This document shows, piece after piece, positions 1 to 6,338 of a stretch of 7,740 bases of DNA. The notes under the pieces are model-generated. The model worked only from the letters and a program-made list of their open reading frames with translations. It was not told the origin of the DNA and ran no database searches. This DNA is from an uncultured Bacilli bacterium (GTDB lineage: Bacteria > Bacillota_I > Bacilli_A > RF39 > UBA660), in assembly GCA_944336815.1 (NCBI GenBank), contig CALVLG010000047.1, forward strand, positions 1-7,740, written 5' to 3'. Every line of letters begins with the position of its first letter. The first letter of the stretch is position 1. The translations under genes were made by a program, and so were the position numbers.

Positions 1-1
1 T

Positions 2-214
2 AATGATTGGCTCTATAGTAGAACTTATCAATGGACATTAACTCCCTTTGCTAGTACTTCGCGCACTGCGTTCTATGTGCTTAGTGGCGGGCGTGTGTAC
101 TCCAGCTCTGCGAGCCTTACTTTTGTCTTTTCCCCCGCCTTATATCTAAACTCTAACGTCAAAATAAGTGGGGGAAGTGGAACGGAAGAATCACCCTACA
201 CTTTAAGCCTATAG
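2..214 (+). CDS. C-terminal fragment of a repetitive-family, probably surface protein (5' end outside window)
   Basis: Frame 2 is open from the window edge to TAG at 212-214, giving 70 residues with no start in the window. The visible protein has a W-T-L-T-P segment (residues 11-15), then a Ser/Thr/Phe/Tyr/Val-rich stretch (about 16-44), then S-P-A-L-Y-L, S-N-V-K-I, G-S-G-T and a final S-P-Y-T-L-S-L. This framework (W-x-L-x-P, then R/S-P-A-L-Y-L, G-x-G-T and PY-x-L) resembles the C-termini of large, poorly characterised protein families of gut Firmicutes. Those often carry a signal peptide and may have a C-type-lectin-like fold. That match is from memory and is an inference. Base composition is unlike the neighbours: 61-140 has 46 G+C and only 7 A in 80 bases. 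It is convergent with the gene at 286-951. Reading frame, composition and ending argue for a real gene; the function is unknown. Confidence 0.7.
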   Translation, partial: NDWLYSRTYQWTLTPFASTSRTAFYVLSGGRVYSSSASLTFVFSPALYLNSNVKISGGSGTEESPYTLSL

Positions 215-285
215 AGATTCTGCATGTATTGAGATATAATGTTTGGAAACTTCTTGGTAAAAAAGCGCTTGATTTATGACAAATT

Positions 286-951
286 CTATCTTGGATCTCT
301 TCTTAATATACATTCATGGGAACGTTTTATTATTTCGTTTTCCCAAGTGTTTGTGTAAGGTCTAATAAAAAACATGGTGTTTGGATAACGTTGTACTAAA
401 CTAGCATATTTATAAGCAATGTCTTCATTGCTTTTTTTGTTTGATAAGGTGTAATATTCTGATGCAGATTCCCCATAATAAATATTTCTGGTTTCATCTT
501 GATAAAATTTAGAGCCTAATAAATGAATTATTGTGGAATATTTCCAAATAAGATAATCGTCTTTAGTATTAACTTCAGCATATAAGGTTCTGGCTGGTTT
601 ATTTAAAAAAGTGATAGCTTTAAAGAATTCTTCTTCTTTGGTTTTATCTTTGATAAAAGAAGTGATGTTTTCAAAATAAAAGCCATTGATACCTGTTTCT
701 TCTAAAGTGTTAAATAAAAAGTATAGTTCATACATGTTTAAGTGGGCAAAGAAGGAAAGGGGAATTTCTAGGTGGCATGAAAGTCCTTCTTTTTGGGCGT
801 TTTTAGCTAAAATACTTAAATTATTTAAAGTGTCTTTTTGAAAATCATGAATTGGGCCCACTAAAATCGTGTCAAATTTTTGGCTTTTAATTTTGGTTAA
901 ACGTGGGAGAATATCTTTTAAAGTCCAATTATGTAAATGTAGTAAGCGCAT
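286..951 (-). CDS. Small GH13 alpha-amylase-like barrel protein, probably catalytically inactive
   Basis: The protein has 221 residues, starting at ATG (949-951) behind a GGAAG ribosome site 7 nt upstream. The start, L-L-H-L-H-N-W-T-L-K-D-I (3-14) and F-D-T-I-L-V-G-P-I (26-34), reads like the first strands of bacterial alpha-amylases of the 'HAFNWS...GFDAIQTSPI' kind. The later GH13 conserved regions can be followed in order. Region I is at 61-67 (L-E-I-P-L-S-F, where D-x-V-x-N-H is expected). Region II is at 90-96 (G-F-Y-F-E-N-I; expected G-F-R-x-D). Region III is at 124-127 (Y-A-E-V). Region IV is near 161-167 (E-S-A-S-E-Y-Y; expected E-S-H-D-T-Y). A final M-F-F-I-R-P (193-198) resembles the 'PLFFxRP' strand. 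The Arg and Asp of region II and the His-Asp of region IV are missing, so hydrolysis is unlikely. Typical GH13 enzymes exceed 400 residues and there is no signal peptide. It lies 52 nt downstream of ftsW on the same strand, so co-transcription is possible. The CDS is secure; the family assignment is an inference. Confidence 0.85.
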   Translation of the reverse strand: MRLLHLHNWTLKDILPRLTKIKSQKFDTILVGPIHDFQKDTLNNLSILAKNAQKEGLSCHLEIPLSFFAHLNMYELYFLFNTLEETGINGFYFENITSFIKDKTKEEEFFKAITFLNKPARTLYAEVNTKDDYLIWKYSTIIHLLGSKFYQDETRNIYYGESASEYYTLSNKKSNEDIAYKYASLVQRYPNTMFFIRPYTNTWENEIIKRSHECILRRDPR

Positions 952-1003
952 ACAACCACTTCCATACTTTAAATTTAGCAGAAATTAAGGGAAAAAACAA
1001 TGT

Positions 1004-2098
1004 TTATTTGTTTGTTTCTTTAGAAATTCTTAAAAGAAGGCCAATACTTATAAAGCTGGTTAGTAAACTGGAGCCACCATAACTAAAAAATGGCAGAGTC
1101 ACACCAGTGACAGGAATAAGGCCAATTACAACGCTTAAATTTAAGATGGCTTGGATTAGAAGACCAATAGCTAAACCAAAGGAAAGATATTTAGAAAATA
1201 AGTCTTTGGCTTTTAAGGAAATTTTTAGAGAACGATAAAAGATAAAGAGGAAAAATGAAACAACAATAAGAACGCCTAGAAAGCCGAATTCTTCACTGAT
1301 GATAGAAAAAATAAAGTCAGTTTGAGGTTCTGGTAAATAAAAGTGTTTTTGATGGGATTTTAAAAATCCTTGGCCTAAGAGGCCACCTGGCCCAATAGCA
1401 TATAAACTTTGAATGATTTGAAAGCCACTGCCTAGAGGATCACTCCAAGGGTTTAAAAAAGAAATGATTCTGGTTAGACGATAAGGAGCAACAATTATTA
1501 AAGCAACAATTCCTAAGAGGCCTAGAAGACCTATTTTGATAAAAAATGAAAGTTTTACACCGCTGATAAAAATAAGACTTAGTAAAGTTAAGACAATGAC
1601 CATTGCGGTTCCAAAGTCTGGTTCTAACATAATTAAGGCAAAAAAGATAAAGATAATTCCTAGAAGGGGGAAAACACCTTTTTTAATATTTTTGATGTTT
1701 TTTTCATTGGTACTTAAATATTTAGAAACGTAAATAATTAAACCTAATTTGGCAAATTCTGAGGGTTGAATCCCAAAGCCGCCAAGGCCAAACCAGCTTC
1801 TTGAGCCGTTTCGAACACTTCCAATTCCGGGAATTAAGACAAGAATTAGTAATATAAAGCATATTCCTAAAATTTTATTGGCGTGTTTAAGCCAAAAATT
1901 TGGGGGTATTTTGATAATTGTAAGACATATAAAGAGGCTTAGTAAAAAAAAGATAGTTTGACTTTTAACAAACTTTAAAGAATCTTGAAATTTATATGCG
2001 GCCCAGATTGAGCTTGCTGAATAAATCATGATTATGCCAAAAACGCTTATTATTATCACGGCTAATAAAAGCCATATATCAATTTTTTTGTTTTGCAT
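1004..2098 (-). CDS. ftsW: FtsW, septal peptidoglycan glycosyltransferase (SEDS family)
   Basis: FtsW is a polytopic membrane enzyme that polymerises lipid II into glycan strands at the division septum together with a class B penicillin-binding protein. This 364-residue protein has about ten hydrophobic segments and the SEDS motifs in order: N-G-S-R-S-W (97-102), Q-P-S-E (111-114), E-P-D-F-G-T-A (159-165), S-F-L-N-P-W-S-D-P (213-221), G-F-Q-I-I-Q-S-L-Y-A-I (about 225-235), P-E-P-Q-T-D-F-I-F (256-264) and S-Y-G-G-S-S (339-344). Asp261 in T-D-F-I-F matches the catalytically essential Asp of RodA/FtsW. The long 'SLYAIGPGGLLGQG' type segment and LPEPQTDFIF favour FtsW/SpoVE over RodA. ATG (2096-2098) follows a GGTGAG ribosome site. 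It is divergent from murG rather than inside the murG-murB-divIB run where it often lies in Firmicutes. SpoVE is the alternative name, but no sporulation gene is seen. Confidence 0.95.
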   Translation of the reverse strand: MQNKKIDIWLLLAVIIISVFGIIMIYSASSIWAAYKFQDSLKFVKSQTIFFLLSLFICLTIIKIPPNFWLKHANKILGICFILLILVLIPGIGSVRNGSRSWFGLGGFGIQPSEFAKLGLIIYVSKYLSTNEKNIKNIKKGVFPLLGIIFIFFALIMLEPDFGTAMVIVLTLLSLIFISGVKLSFFIKIGLLGLLGIVALIIVAPYRLTRIISFLNPWSDPLGSGFQIIQSLYAIGPGGLLGQGFLKSHQKHFYLPEPQTDFIFSIISEEFGFLGVLIVVSFFLFIFYRSLKISLKAKDLFSKYLSFGLAIGLLIQAILNLSVVIGLIPVTGVTLPFFSYGGSSLLTSFISIGLLLRISKETNK

Positions 2099-2191
2099 AA
2101 TCTCACCATTAAAATATATGAAAATGTTTGTTTTTCTACGACACTTTACATTTTTTATGATTTGTTCTACTAATTAATTTTAAAAATATAG

Positions 2192-2197
2192 TATAAT
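2192..2197 (+). promoter_or_regulatory. Perfect -10 box TATAAT of the probable murG operon promoter
   Basis: TATAAT lies 24 nt before the murG start in the 123-nt ftsW/murG divergent spacer. No good -35 hexamer is found at 16-18 nt: the 17-nt position reads ACTAAT. There is also no TG dinucleotide for an extended -10. A start site near 2204 would give a leader of about 18 nt that still holds the GAGGG ribosome site at 2211-2215. No convincing promoter for ftsW was recognised in the opposite direction. Confidence 0.55.
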
Positions 2198-2221
2198 TAA
2201 AAGAAGAAATGAGGGATTTTT

Positions 2222-3298
2222 TTGAAGATCGTGGTTACAGCCGGGGGAACGATGGGACACATTAATCCTGCTTTGGCAATAATTGAAGAGTTTAAAAAAC
2301 AAGAAAAAAACTTAGAAGTTTTATATATTGGGACGCATAATCGAATGGAAAAAGAAGTTATTCCTAAGAAAAATATTCGTTATGAAGAAATCGAAATTTA
2401 TGGTTTTAGTAAAAATGTTTTAAGAGATATTAAAAACGTTTTTTGTATTCAAAAGGCTGTTCATAAATGTGAGAAAATTTTTAGAGAATTTAAACCTGAT
2501 GTTGTAATTGGGGTAGGAGGGTATGTTACTTATCCTGTTTTAAAAGCTGCCCATAATTGTCATATTAAAATATTTATTCATGAACAAAATAGTGTCCCTG
2601 GTAAAGCGAATAAAATGGTGGCCAAATATGCTGATTTAATTGGGGTTACTTTTAAAGAAAGTGAAAAATATTTTAAAACAAGAGGGAAAATTGTTTATAC
2701 AGGACATCCTTGTGGAGCTTGGGCTTTAAATATTACCAAAAAAGATAAAGAGGCTTTAGGGTTTTCAAAAGAAAAAAAACTGGTTACGATTGTGGCTGGG
2801 TCATTGGGAAGTGGTTCCTTGAATCAAAAAATGGAAGAATTTTTAAAAAGCATTGGTCATAAAGATTATGAAGTTTGTTATATTACAGGTAAAAGTCATT
2901 ATGATAGTTTTAAAAAAGAAAAATTTCCAGACAATGTTCATTTATTTCCTTTTATGGAAGAATTGCCTGGCCTTTTAAAAATAAGTGATTTAGTTATTTC
3001 AAGAGCAGGAGCTGGTAGTTTAAGTGAAATTTTAGCTTTAGAAAAACCGGCAATTATTATTCCTAGTCCTAATGTGGCAAATAACCATCAATATTATAAT
3101 GCTAAAGAATTAGCTTTAAAAAATTGTGTATATTTATTAGAAGAAAAAGATATTGATAAAGAAAAATTAGTTAATTTAGTTGATGAATATTTATATGATT
3201 TGGAAAAAAGAAATGAAATGATTAGCTGTATGCGTAAGGAACAAACTTTTAGCAGTGCGAATTTAATATATCAAGAAATAAAGGAATTGTTAAAATGA
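2222..3298 (+). CDS. murG: MurG, lipid II synthase (UDP-GlcNAc transferase)
   Basis: MurG adds GlcNAc from UDP-GlcNAc to lipid I on the inner membrane face, giving lipid II. It is a GT-B fold protein of 358 residues, normal length. The start is TTG at 2222, chosen because it restores the family N-terminus and follows GAGGG (2211-2215). Motifs: G-loop G-G-T-M-G-H (8-13), second G-loop G-V-G-G-Y-V (97-102), H-E-Q-N-S-V-P-G (120-127), G-S-L-G-S-G-S-L-N-Q (193-202) where G-G-S-Q-G-A-x-x-L-N is usual, I-T-G-K (221-224), S-R-A-G-A-G-S-L-S-E (260-269) with Glu269 in the place of the nucleotide-sugar ribose-binding Glu, and H-Q-Y-Y-N-A (289-294). The first G-loop has Met11 where Gly is common; this position varies in the family. 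The TGA stop overlaps the murB ATG (ATGA), so translation is probably coupled. Confidence 0.96.
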   Translation: MKIVVTAGGTMGHINPALAIIEEFKKQEKNLEVLYIGTHNRMEKEVIPKKNIRYEEIEIYGFSKNVLRDIKNVFCIQKAVHKCEKIFREFKPDVVIGVGGYVTYPVLKAAHNCHIKIFIHEQNSVPGKANKMVAKYADLIGVTFKESEKYFKTRGKIVYTGHPCGAWALNITKKDKEALGFSKEKKLVTIVAGSLGSGSLNQKMEEFLKSIGHKDYEVCYITGKSHYDSFKKEKFPDNVHLFPFMEELPGLLKISDLVISRAGAGSLSEILALEKPAIIIPSPNVANNHQYYNAKELALKNCVYLLEEKDIDKEKLVNLVDEYLYDLEKRNEMISCMRKEQTFSSANLIYQEIKELLK

Positions 3299-4182
3299 AA
3301 CATTTAGAACAATGGGGGATTTTAGAAGAAAATGTTTCTTTAGAAAATTTGAATACTTATAAAATTAAAACAAAAGCTAGATATTTGTTACATCCAAGAA
3401 CGGTAAAAGAATTACAAGAATTTGTTTCTGTGGCTAAGAAGGAAAATTGGCCTTTTTGGGTTTTAGGAAATGGTTCAAATGTTGTTTTAGCGGATACAAT
3501 GTATAATGGGGTAATAATAAAGTTAGATCAGTTTAAAAAAATAGAATATAATGACAATCAAGTTGTTGTTGGGGCTGGAGTCATGATTAATTACTTATCT
3601 AAAGATATTATAAATCATGGCCTTTCTGGCTTAGAATGGGCTAGTGGGATTCCTGGTACGGTTGGAGGATCTATTTATGGCAATGCCGAAGCATATAATG
3701 TATCGACTTTTCATTATTTAAAAGATGTAACTTTTTTAAATCAAAATAATGAAATAGTTGTTTTAAATAAAGAAGATATTTCCCATGCTTACCGTACAAG
3801 TTATTTTAAAGAAAAGCCAGGAAATATTATTTTAGAGGCGACATTCGTTTTTCCAGATGGTGATAAAGAAAAATCGCTTTTGCTTATGCAAGATAGACTC
3901 CAAAGAAGATTGGCTACGCAACCGTTAGATTATCCGAGTGCCGGAAGTGTTTTTCGAAATCCTTCTAAAGATTTGCCAAGTGGTAAATTAATTGATGATT
4001 TAGGCCTTAAAGGATTTAGAATTGGGGATGCCATGGTTAGTGTCAAACATGCTAATTTTATTGTTAATTTGGGAAATGCAACTGGAAAAGATATTCGAAA
4101 TTTGATAAAATTAATACATGCTAAGGTAGAAGAAAGTTACCATATCGATCTTACTTTAGAACAAGAATTCAAAGATTGGTGA
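3295..4182 (+). CDS. murB: MurB, UDP-N-acetylenolpyruvoylglucosamine reductase
   Basis: MurB is an FAD enzyme that uses NADPH to reduce the enolpyruvyl group to lactyl, giving UDP-MurNAc in the cytoplasm. This protein has 295 residues with no extra Tyr-loop insertion, as in the short (type II) MurB of Gram-positives. FAD-binding segments are L-G-N-G-S-N (57-62) and S-G-I-P-G-T-V-G-G (117-125), followed by G-N-A-E-A-Y (129-134). The catalytic region includes Y-R-T-S-Y-F (166-171, with the active-site Arg) and S-A-G-S-V-F-R-N-P (215-223, where Ser218 is the expected proton donor). The C-terminal L-T-L-E-Q-E (286-291) supplies the conserved Glu, likely 291. One deviation: the usual I-G-G near the N-terminus reads I-K-T (24-26). 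The start follows AAGGA (3281-3285) at 9 nt and overlaps the murG stop by 4 nt. Confidence 0.96.
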   Translation: MKHLEQWGILEENVSLENLNTYKIKTKARYLLHPRTVKELQEFVSVAKKENWPFWVLGNGSNVVLADTMYNGVIIKLDQFKKIEYNDNQVVVGAGVMINYLSKDIINHGLSGLEWASGIPGTVGGSIYGNAEAYNVSTFHYLKDVTFLNQNNEIVVLNKEDISHAYRTSYFKEKPGNIILEATFVFPDGDKEKSLLLMQDRLQRRLATQPLDYPSAGSVFRNPSKDLPSGKLIDDLGLKGFRIGDAMVSVKHANFIVNLGNATGKDIRNLIKLIHAKVEESYHIDLTLEQEFKDW

Positions 4183-4186
4183 GTCT

Positions 4187-4897
4187 ATGAAAAAGAAGAA
4201 AGTTATTAAAAGAAAAATTAAATGGAAAGTGCTTTTGAAAATATTCTTTCTTCTTTTTGGCGTGGGCTTAATTTTCTTTTATTTAATGAATGTTAAAACA
4301 AAACATATTGTGATTAGTGGTAATTCGTTAGTTAGTGATAATGAAATTATTATTACAGCTGGTTTTAAAAACTATCCTTATTTATTTCGGGTTAGTAATA
4401 AGGAAATAAAGGAACGCTTAGAAAGTATACCATTACTTACAAATATAAAGGTTCAAAAAAGTCTTTTGGGAACATTAACGATTTATGTGGAAGAAACCAA
4501 GCCATTATTTTATAATCGCAATAACGATAGGTTGGTTTTGAGTGATGGTAAGGAAGTTACTTCAGCTATTTTAGATGGAGTGCCAACTTTAATAAATTAT
4601 GTTCCAGATACGTTATATGATAGGCTTGTGGAAGAGTTAGCTTCGATTGATAAAAACGTTTTAACTTTAATAAGTGAAATAGAATATCAACCTTGGCAAA
4701 GTAATGATGTGATGATTGATGATACGAGATTTTTTCTTAGAATGACCGATGGTAATAGTGTTTATGTGAATTTAATAAATTTACAAAAATTAAATACATA
4801 TATTGAAATTTTTGCTTCTTTGGAAGACAAAAAAGGAATTCTTTATTTAGATTCTTCTAGTGATAAAATATCTTTTAGTTTATATGAAAAGGCTTAG
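4187..4897 (+). CDS. divIB: DivIB/FtsQ, divisome membrane protein
   Basis: DivIB (FtsQ in Gram-negatives) is a bitopic divisome protein that works with FtsL and DivIC to recruit and regulate septal synthesis by FtsW and its partner PBP. The 236-residue protein has a Lys/Arg-rich cytoplasmic head (2-14), one membrane segment (about 15-34) and then an outside POTRA-like domain (about 37-107). The POTRA domain contains I-V-I-S-G-N-S (41-47) and ends with the typical Y-V-E-E-T-K-P (100-106). A beta-rich domain follows to about 235. There is no long C-terminal tail. It starts 4 nt after murB, and its GGTGAG ribosome site includes the murB stop codon. The order murG-murB-divIB is a common Firmicutes division/cell-wall arrangement; ftsA and ftsZ do not follow here. 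Confidence 0.92.
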   Translation: MKKKKVIKRKIKWKVLLKIFFLLFGVGLIFFYLMNVKTKHIVISGNSLVSDNEIIITAGFKNYPYLFRVSNKEIKERLESIPLLTNIKVQKSLLGTLTIYVEETKPLFYNRNNDRLVLSDGKEVTSAILDGVPTLINYVPDTLYDRLVEELASIDKNVLTLISEIEYQPWQSNDVMIDDTRFFLRMTDGNSVYVNLINLQKLNTYIEIFASLEDKKGILYLDSSSDKISFSLYEKA

Positions 4898-4941
4898 CTT
4901 AATTTATTAAAGGTTTGTGGATAGCTTTTTAGGCCTATTTG

Positions 4942-4950
4942 TGCTAATAT
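4942..4950 (+). promoter_or_regulatory. Extended -10 element (TGC-TAATAT) in front of queH
   Basis: In the 59-nt gap between divIB and queH the sequence TGC TAATAT ends 6 nt before GTG 4957 and 9 nt before ATG 4960. No good -35 is visible at 16-18 nt spacing. If used, transcription would start around 4956-4958, almost on the queH start codon. No Shine-Dalgarno sequence lies between the element and the gene. Confidence 0.45.
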
Positions 4951-4956
4951 ATTTTT

Positions 4957-5610
4957 GTGATGTTTATGGAAAATATTAATTTTGATAATAAAATGATGGA
5001 AATGATTTTGGCAAACGAAAAGAATGATGTTGTGCCAAGCTTACTTTTGCATACTTGTTGTGCTCCTTGTTCATCGGCTGTATTACTTAGACTAGCTAAT
5101 TATTTTCACATTACAGTTTTTTATTATAATCCTAATATTGAGCCTAAAGAAGAATATCTTAAAAGAAAAGAAGAACAAAAAAGATTTTTGCAAGAATATA
5201 ACTCTAAATATCCTATTTCTTTTTTGGATTGTGATTATGATCATGCTTCTTTTGAAACTATGAGTAAGGGTTTAGAAAATGAAAAAGAAGGTGGGAGTCG
5301 TTGTTTTAAATGTTATCGTTTACGGTTAGAAAAAACGGCTTTGATGGCTAAAGAAAAAGGATTTCAATATTTTGGGACGAGTTTAACAGTTAGTCCATAT
5401 AAAAATGCACGGAAGATAAACGAAATTGGGGAAGAATTAGCTAAACAATATCAAGTTTCTTTTTTATATAGTGATTTTAAGAAACATGATGGTTATAAAA
5501 AAAGTATTTTAATGTCTCATGAGTATAATTTATATCGACAAGATTATTGCGGTTGTTCTTTTTCGAAAAAAGAAAGGGAAGAATATTTGCAAAGAAAAAA
5601 CGGAAGTTAG
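4957..5610 (+). CDS. queH: QueH, epoxyqueuosine reductase (tRNA queuosine synthesis)
   Basis: QueH performs the last step of queuosine synthesis, reducing epoxyqueuosine to queuosine in the wobble position of GUN-anticodon tRNAs. It is the cobalamin-independent alternative to QueG. The 217-residue protein shows the family cysteine pattern: H-T-C-C-A-P-C (32-38), C-F-K-C (116-119) and Y-C-G-C (197-200). These ligate the iron-sulfur cluster and an extra iron. Other family motifs are Y-Y-N-P-N-I-E-P (56-63), Y-L-K-R-K-E-E-Q (67-74), G-T-S-L-T-V-S-P-Y-K-N (140-150) and D-F-K-K-H-D-G (173-179). Three starts are possible: GTG 4957, ATG 4960 and ATG 4966. None has a ribosome site. It lies 59 nt after divIB and its TAG stop overlaps the convergent gatD-like stop. 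No other queuosine gene is in the window. Confidence 0.94.
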   Translation: MMFMENINFDNKMMEMILANEKNDVVPSLLLHTCCAPCSSAVLLRLANYFHITVFYYNPNIEPKEEYLKRKEEQKRFLQEYNSKYPISFLDCDYDHASFETMSKGLENEKEGGSRCFKCYRLRLEKTALMAKEKGFQYFGTSLTVSPYKNARKINEIGEELAKQYQVSFLYSDFKKHDGYKKSILMSHEYNLYRQDYCGCSFSKKEREEYLQRKNGS

Positions 5611-5623
5611 TTTCCGCTTTTTT
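5595..5623. terminator. Bidirectional intrinsic terminator between queH and the gatD-like gene
   Basis: CGGAA (5601-5605) and TTCCG (5612-5616) form a perfect 5-bp stem around a 6-nt loop, GTTAGT. The stem is flanked by AAAAAA (5595-5600) and, after one unpaired C, TTTTTT (5618-5623). It therefore has a stem plus T-tract in both directions. Both genes' overlapping stop codons (TAG 5608-5610 on +, TAA 5607-5609 on -) sit in the loop. The stem is short but the A/T flanks extend it. Confidence 0.75.
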
Positions 5624-6338
5624 CATTTAACATATTTTTTCGATATTCTTCATAGGCTTTAATTTCTAGTTCATCTTGATATTCAGTATAGGCAATATTT
5701 TTTTGTTTAATTATTTGTTCAATTAAATATTCAGTAAAATATGGGTTGCGAATTAAAATTGGGCCAAGAAGATAAGTGCCATAGAAATGGTTTTTAATTA
5801 TGCCTTCCACAATTGATTTGGAAGTATAGCCAGTACCTTTTTTAACATCAAATAAATGTTTTTCTTTAACAAAACGCATGATAGTGTCACGATTTTGAAA
5901 ACCAATTATTTCAGCGTTAATTTTAGGGAATGTTAATGTTTGTTCACCAACAATTCGTTCATTGGTTTGAAATGATTCAAACTGAAATAAATCAAGGGTT
6001 GTTTCTTCTTCCTCGTCTAAGGTGTTAAAGCTCCGGCCAAATAAATCAAGAGAATTACCGGTAACAATAAAAAATTTATTTTGTTTAATGGCTTCTTTGA
6101 TGGCTTTTTTGTATTTTAAAATATCTTTTCTAACTAATTCAAAAGAAGGGTGCGAGCCACTGCCAAGGTAAAAGATGTCATATTTAGTAAAGTCAATGTT
6201 ATCTTCTAAAGATAAATAATGAACAATAGGCTTAATATTGTGGCCTTCTAAATGTTTTATTAAAGCTAAAATATTACCGTGTTCGCCATATAAATTCATT
6301 AAATCATAATATAAATGGGCAATTTTAATGGTTTCCAT
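5607..6338 (-). CDS. GatD-like subunit with glutaminase active site lost
   Basis: GatD is the glutamine amidotransferase partner of MurT: it hydrolyses glutamine and passes ammonia to MurT, which amidates the D-Glu of lipid II. This 243-residue protein has GatD length and ending: I-A-H-L-Y-Y-D-L-M-N-L-Y-G (6-18), G-S-G-S-H (59-63), E-R-I-V-G-E (127-132), E-G-I-I-K-N (178-183), G-T-Y-L-L-G-P (187-193) and R-N-P (197-199). The nucleophile site, usually C-G-G-Y-Q-x-L-G, reads T-G-N-S-L-D-L-F-G (93-101), so the Cys is Thr93. The catalytic His of Y-L-H-G-P is Leu191. The usual G-G-G-x-D before it is G-S-G-S-H. Codons were checked in the DNA (ACC at 6060-6062, CTT at 5766-5768, both minus-strand sense). 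The gene is otherwise intact, with an excellent ribosome site AAGGAGG (6345-6351) 6 nt before ATG, and overlaps murT by 14 nt. It is probably structural or regulatory, not a glutaminase. Confidence 0.9.
   Translation of the reverse strand: METIKIAHLYYDLMNLYGEHGNILALIKHLEGHNIKPIVHYLSLEDNIDFTKYDIFYLGSGSHPSFELVRKDILKYKKAIKEAIKQNKFFIVTGNSLDLFGRSFNTLDEEEETTLDLFQFESFQTNERIVGEQTLTFPKINAEIIGFQNRDTIMRFVKEKHLFDVKKGTGYTSKSIVEGIIKNHFYGTYLLGPILIRNPYFTEYLIEQIIKQKNIAYTEYQDELEIKAYEEYRKNMLNEKSGN

Noticed and set aside
239..358. 39-codon plus-strand frame with a TATAAT (235-240) at its start
   Set aside because: The TATAAT overlaps the ATG so cannot be its promoter, there is no ribosome site, and about 73 bases run antisense into the gene at 286-951.
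952..1003. Weak promoter (TTGTTT, 16-nt spacer, TAAATT on the minus strand) for the GH13-like gene
   Set aside because: Both boxes are poor matches (3/6 and 4/6) in an AT-rich spacer; read-through from ftsW explains expression equally well.
1372..1384. Inverted repeat GGCCT-AAG-AGGCC
   Set aside because: It sits inside ftsW over Gly-Leu codons of a conserved segment with no T-tract; most simply a by-product of codon choice.
1536..1733. 65-codon open frame on the plus strand
   Set aside because: It lies wholly antisense inside ftsW, with no ribosome site and a Lys/Ile-rich low-complexity product; a shadow of the real gene.
4887..4930. Possible hairpin after divIB (AAAAGGCT pairing with AGCTTTTT)
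   Set aside because: The loop is about 28 nt, one pair is G-U, and the T-run is used up in the stem with no T-tract after it; not a convincing terminator.
4898..4956. preQ1 riboswitch upstream of queH
   Set aside because: No preQ1-type hairpin plus A-rich pseudoknot tail could be drawn in this 59-nt gap, and the putative -10 lies at its end.
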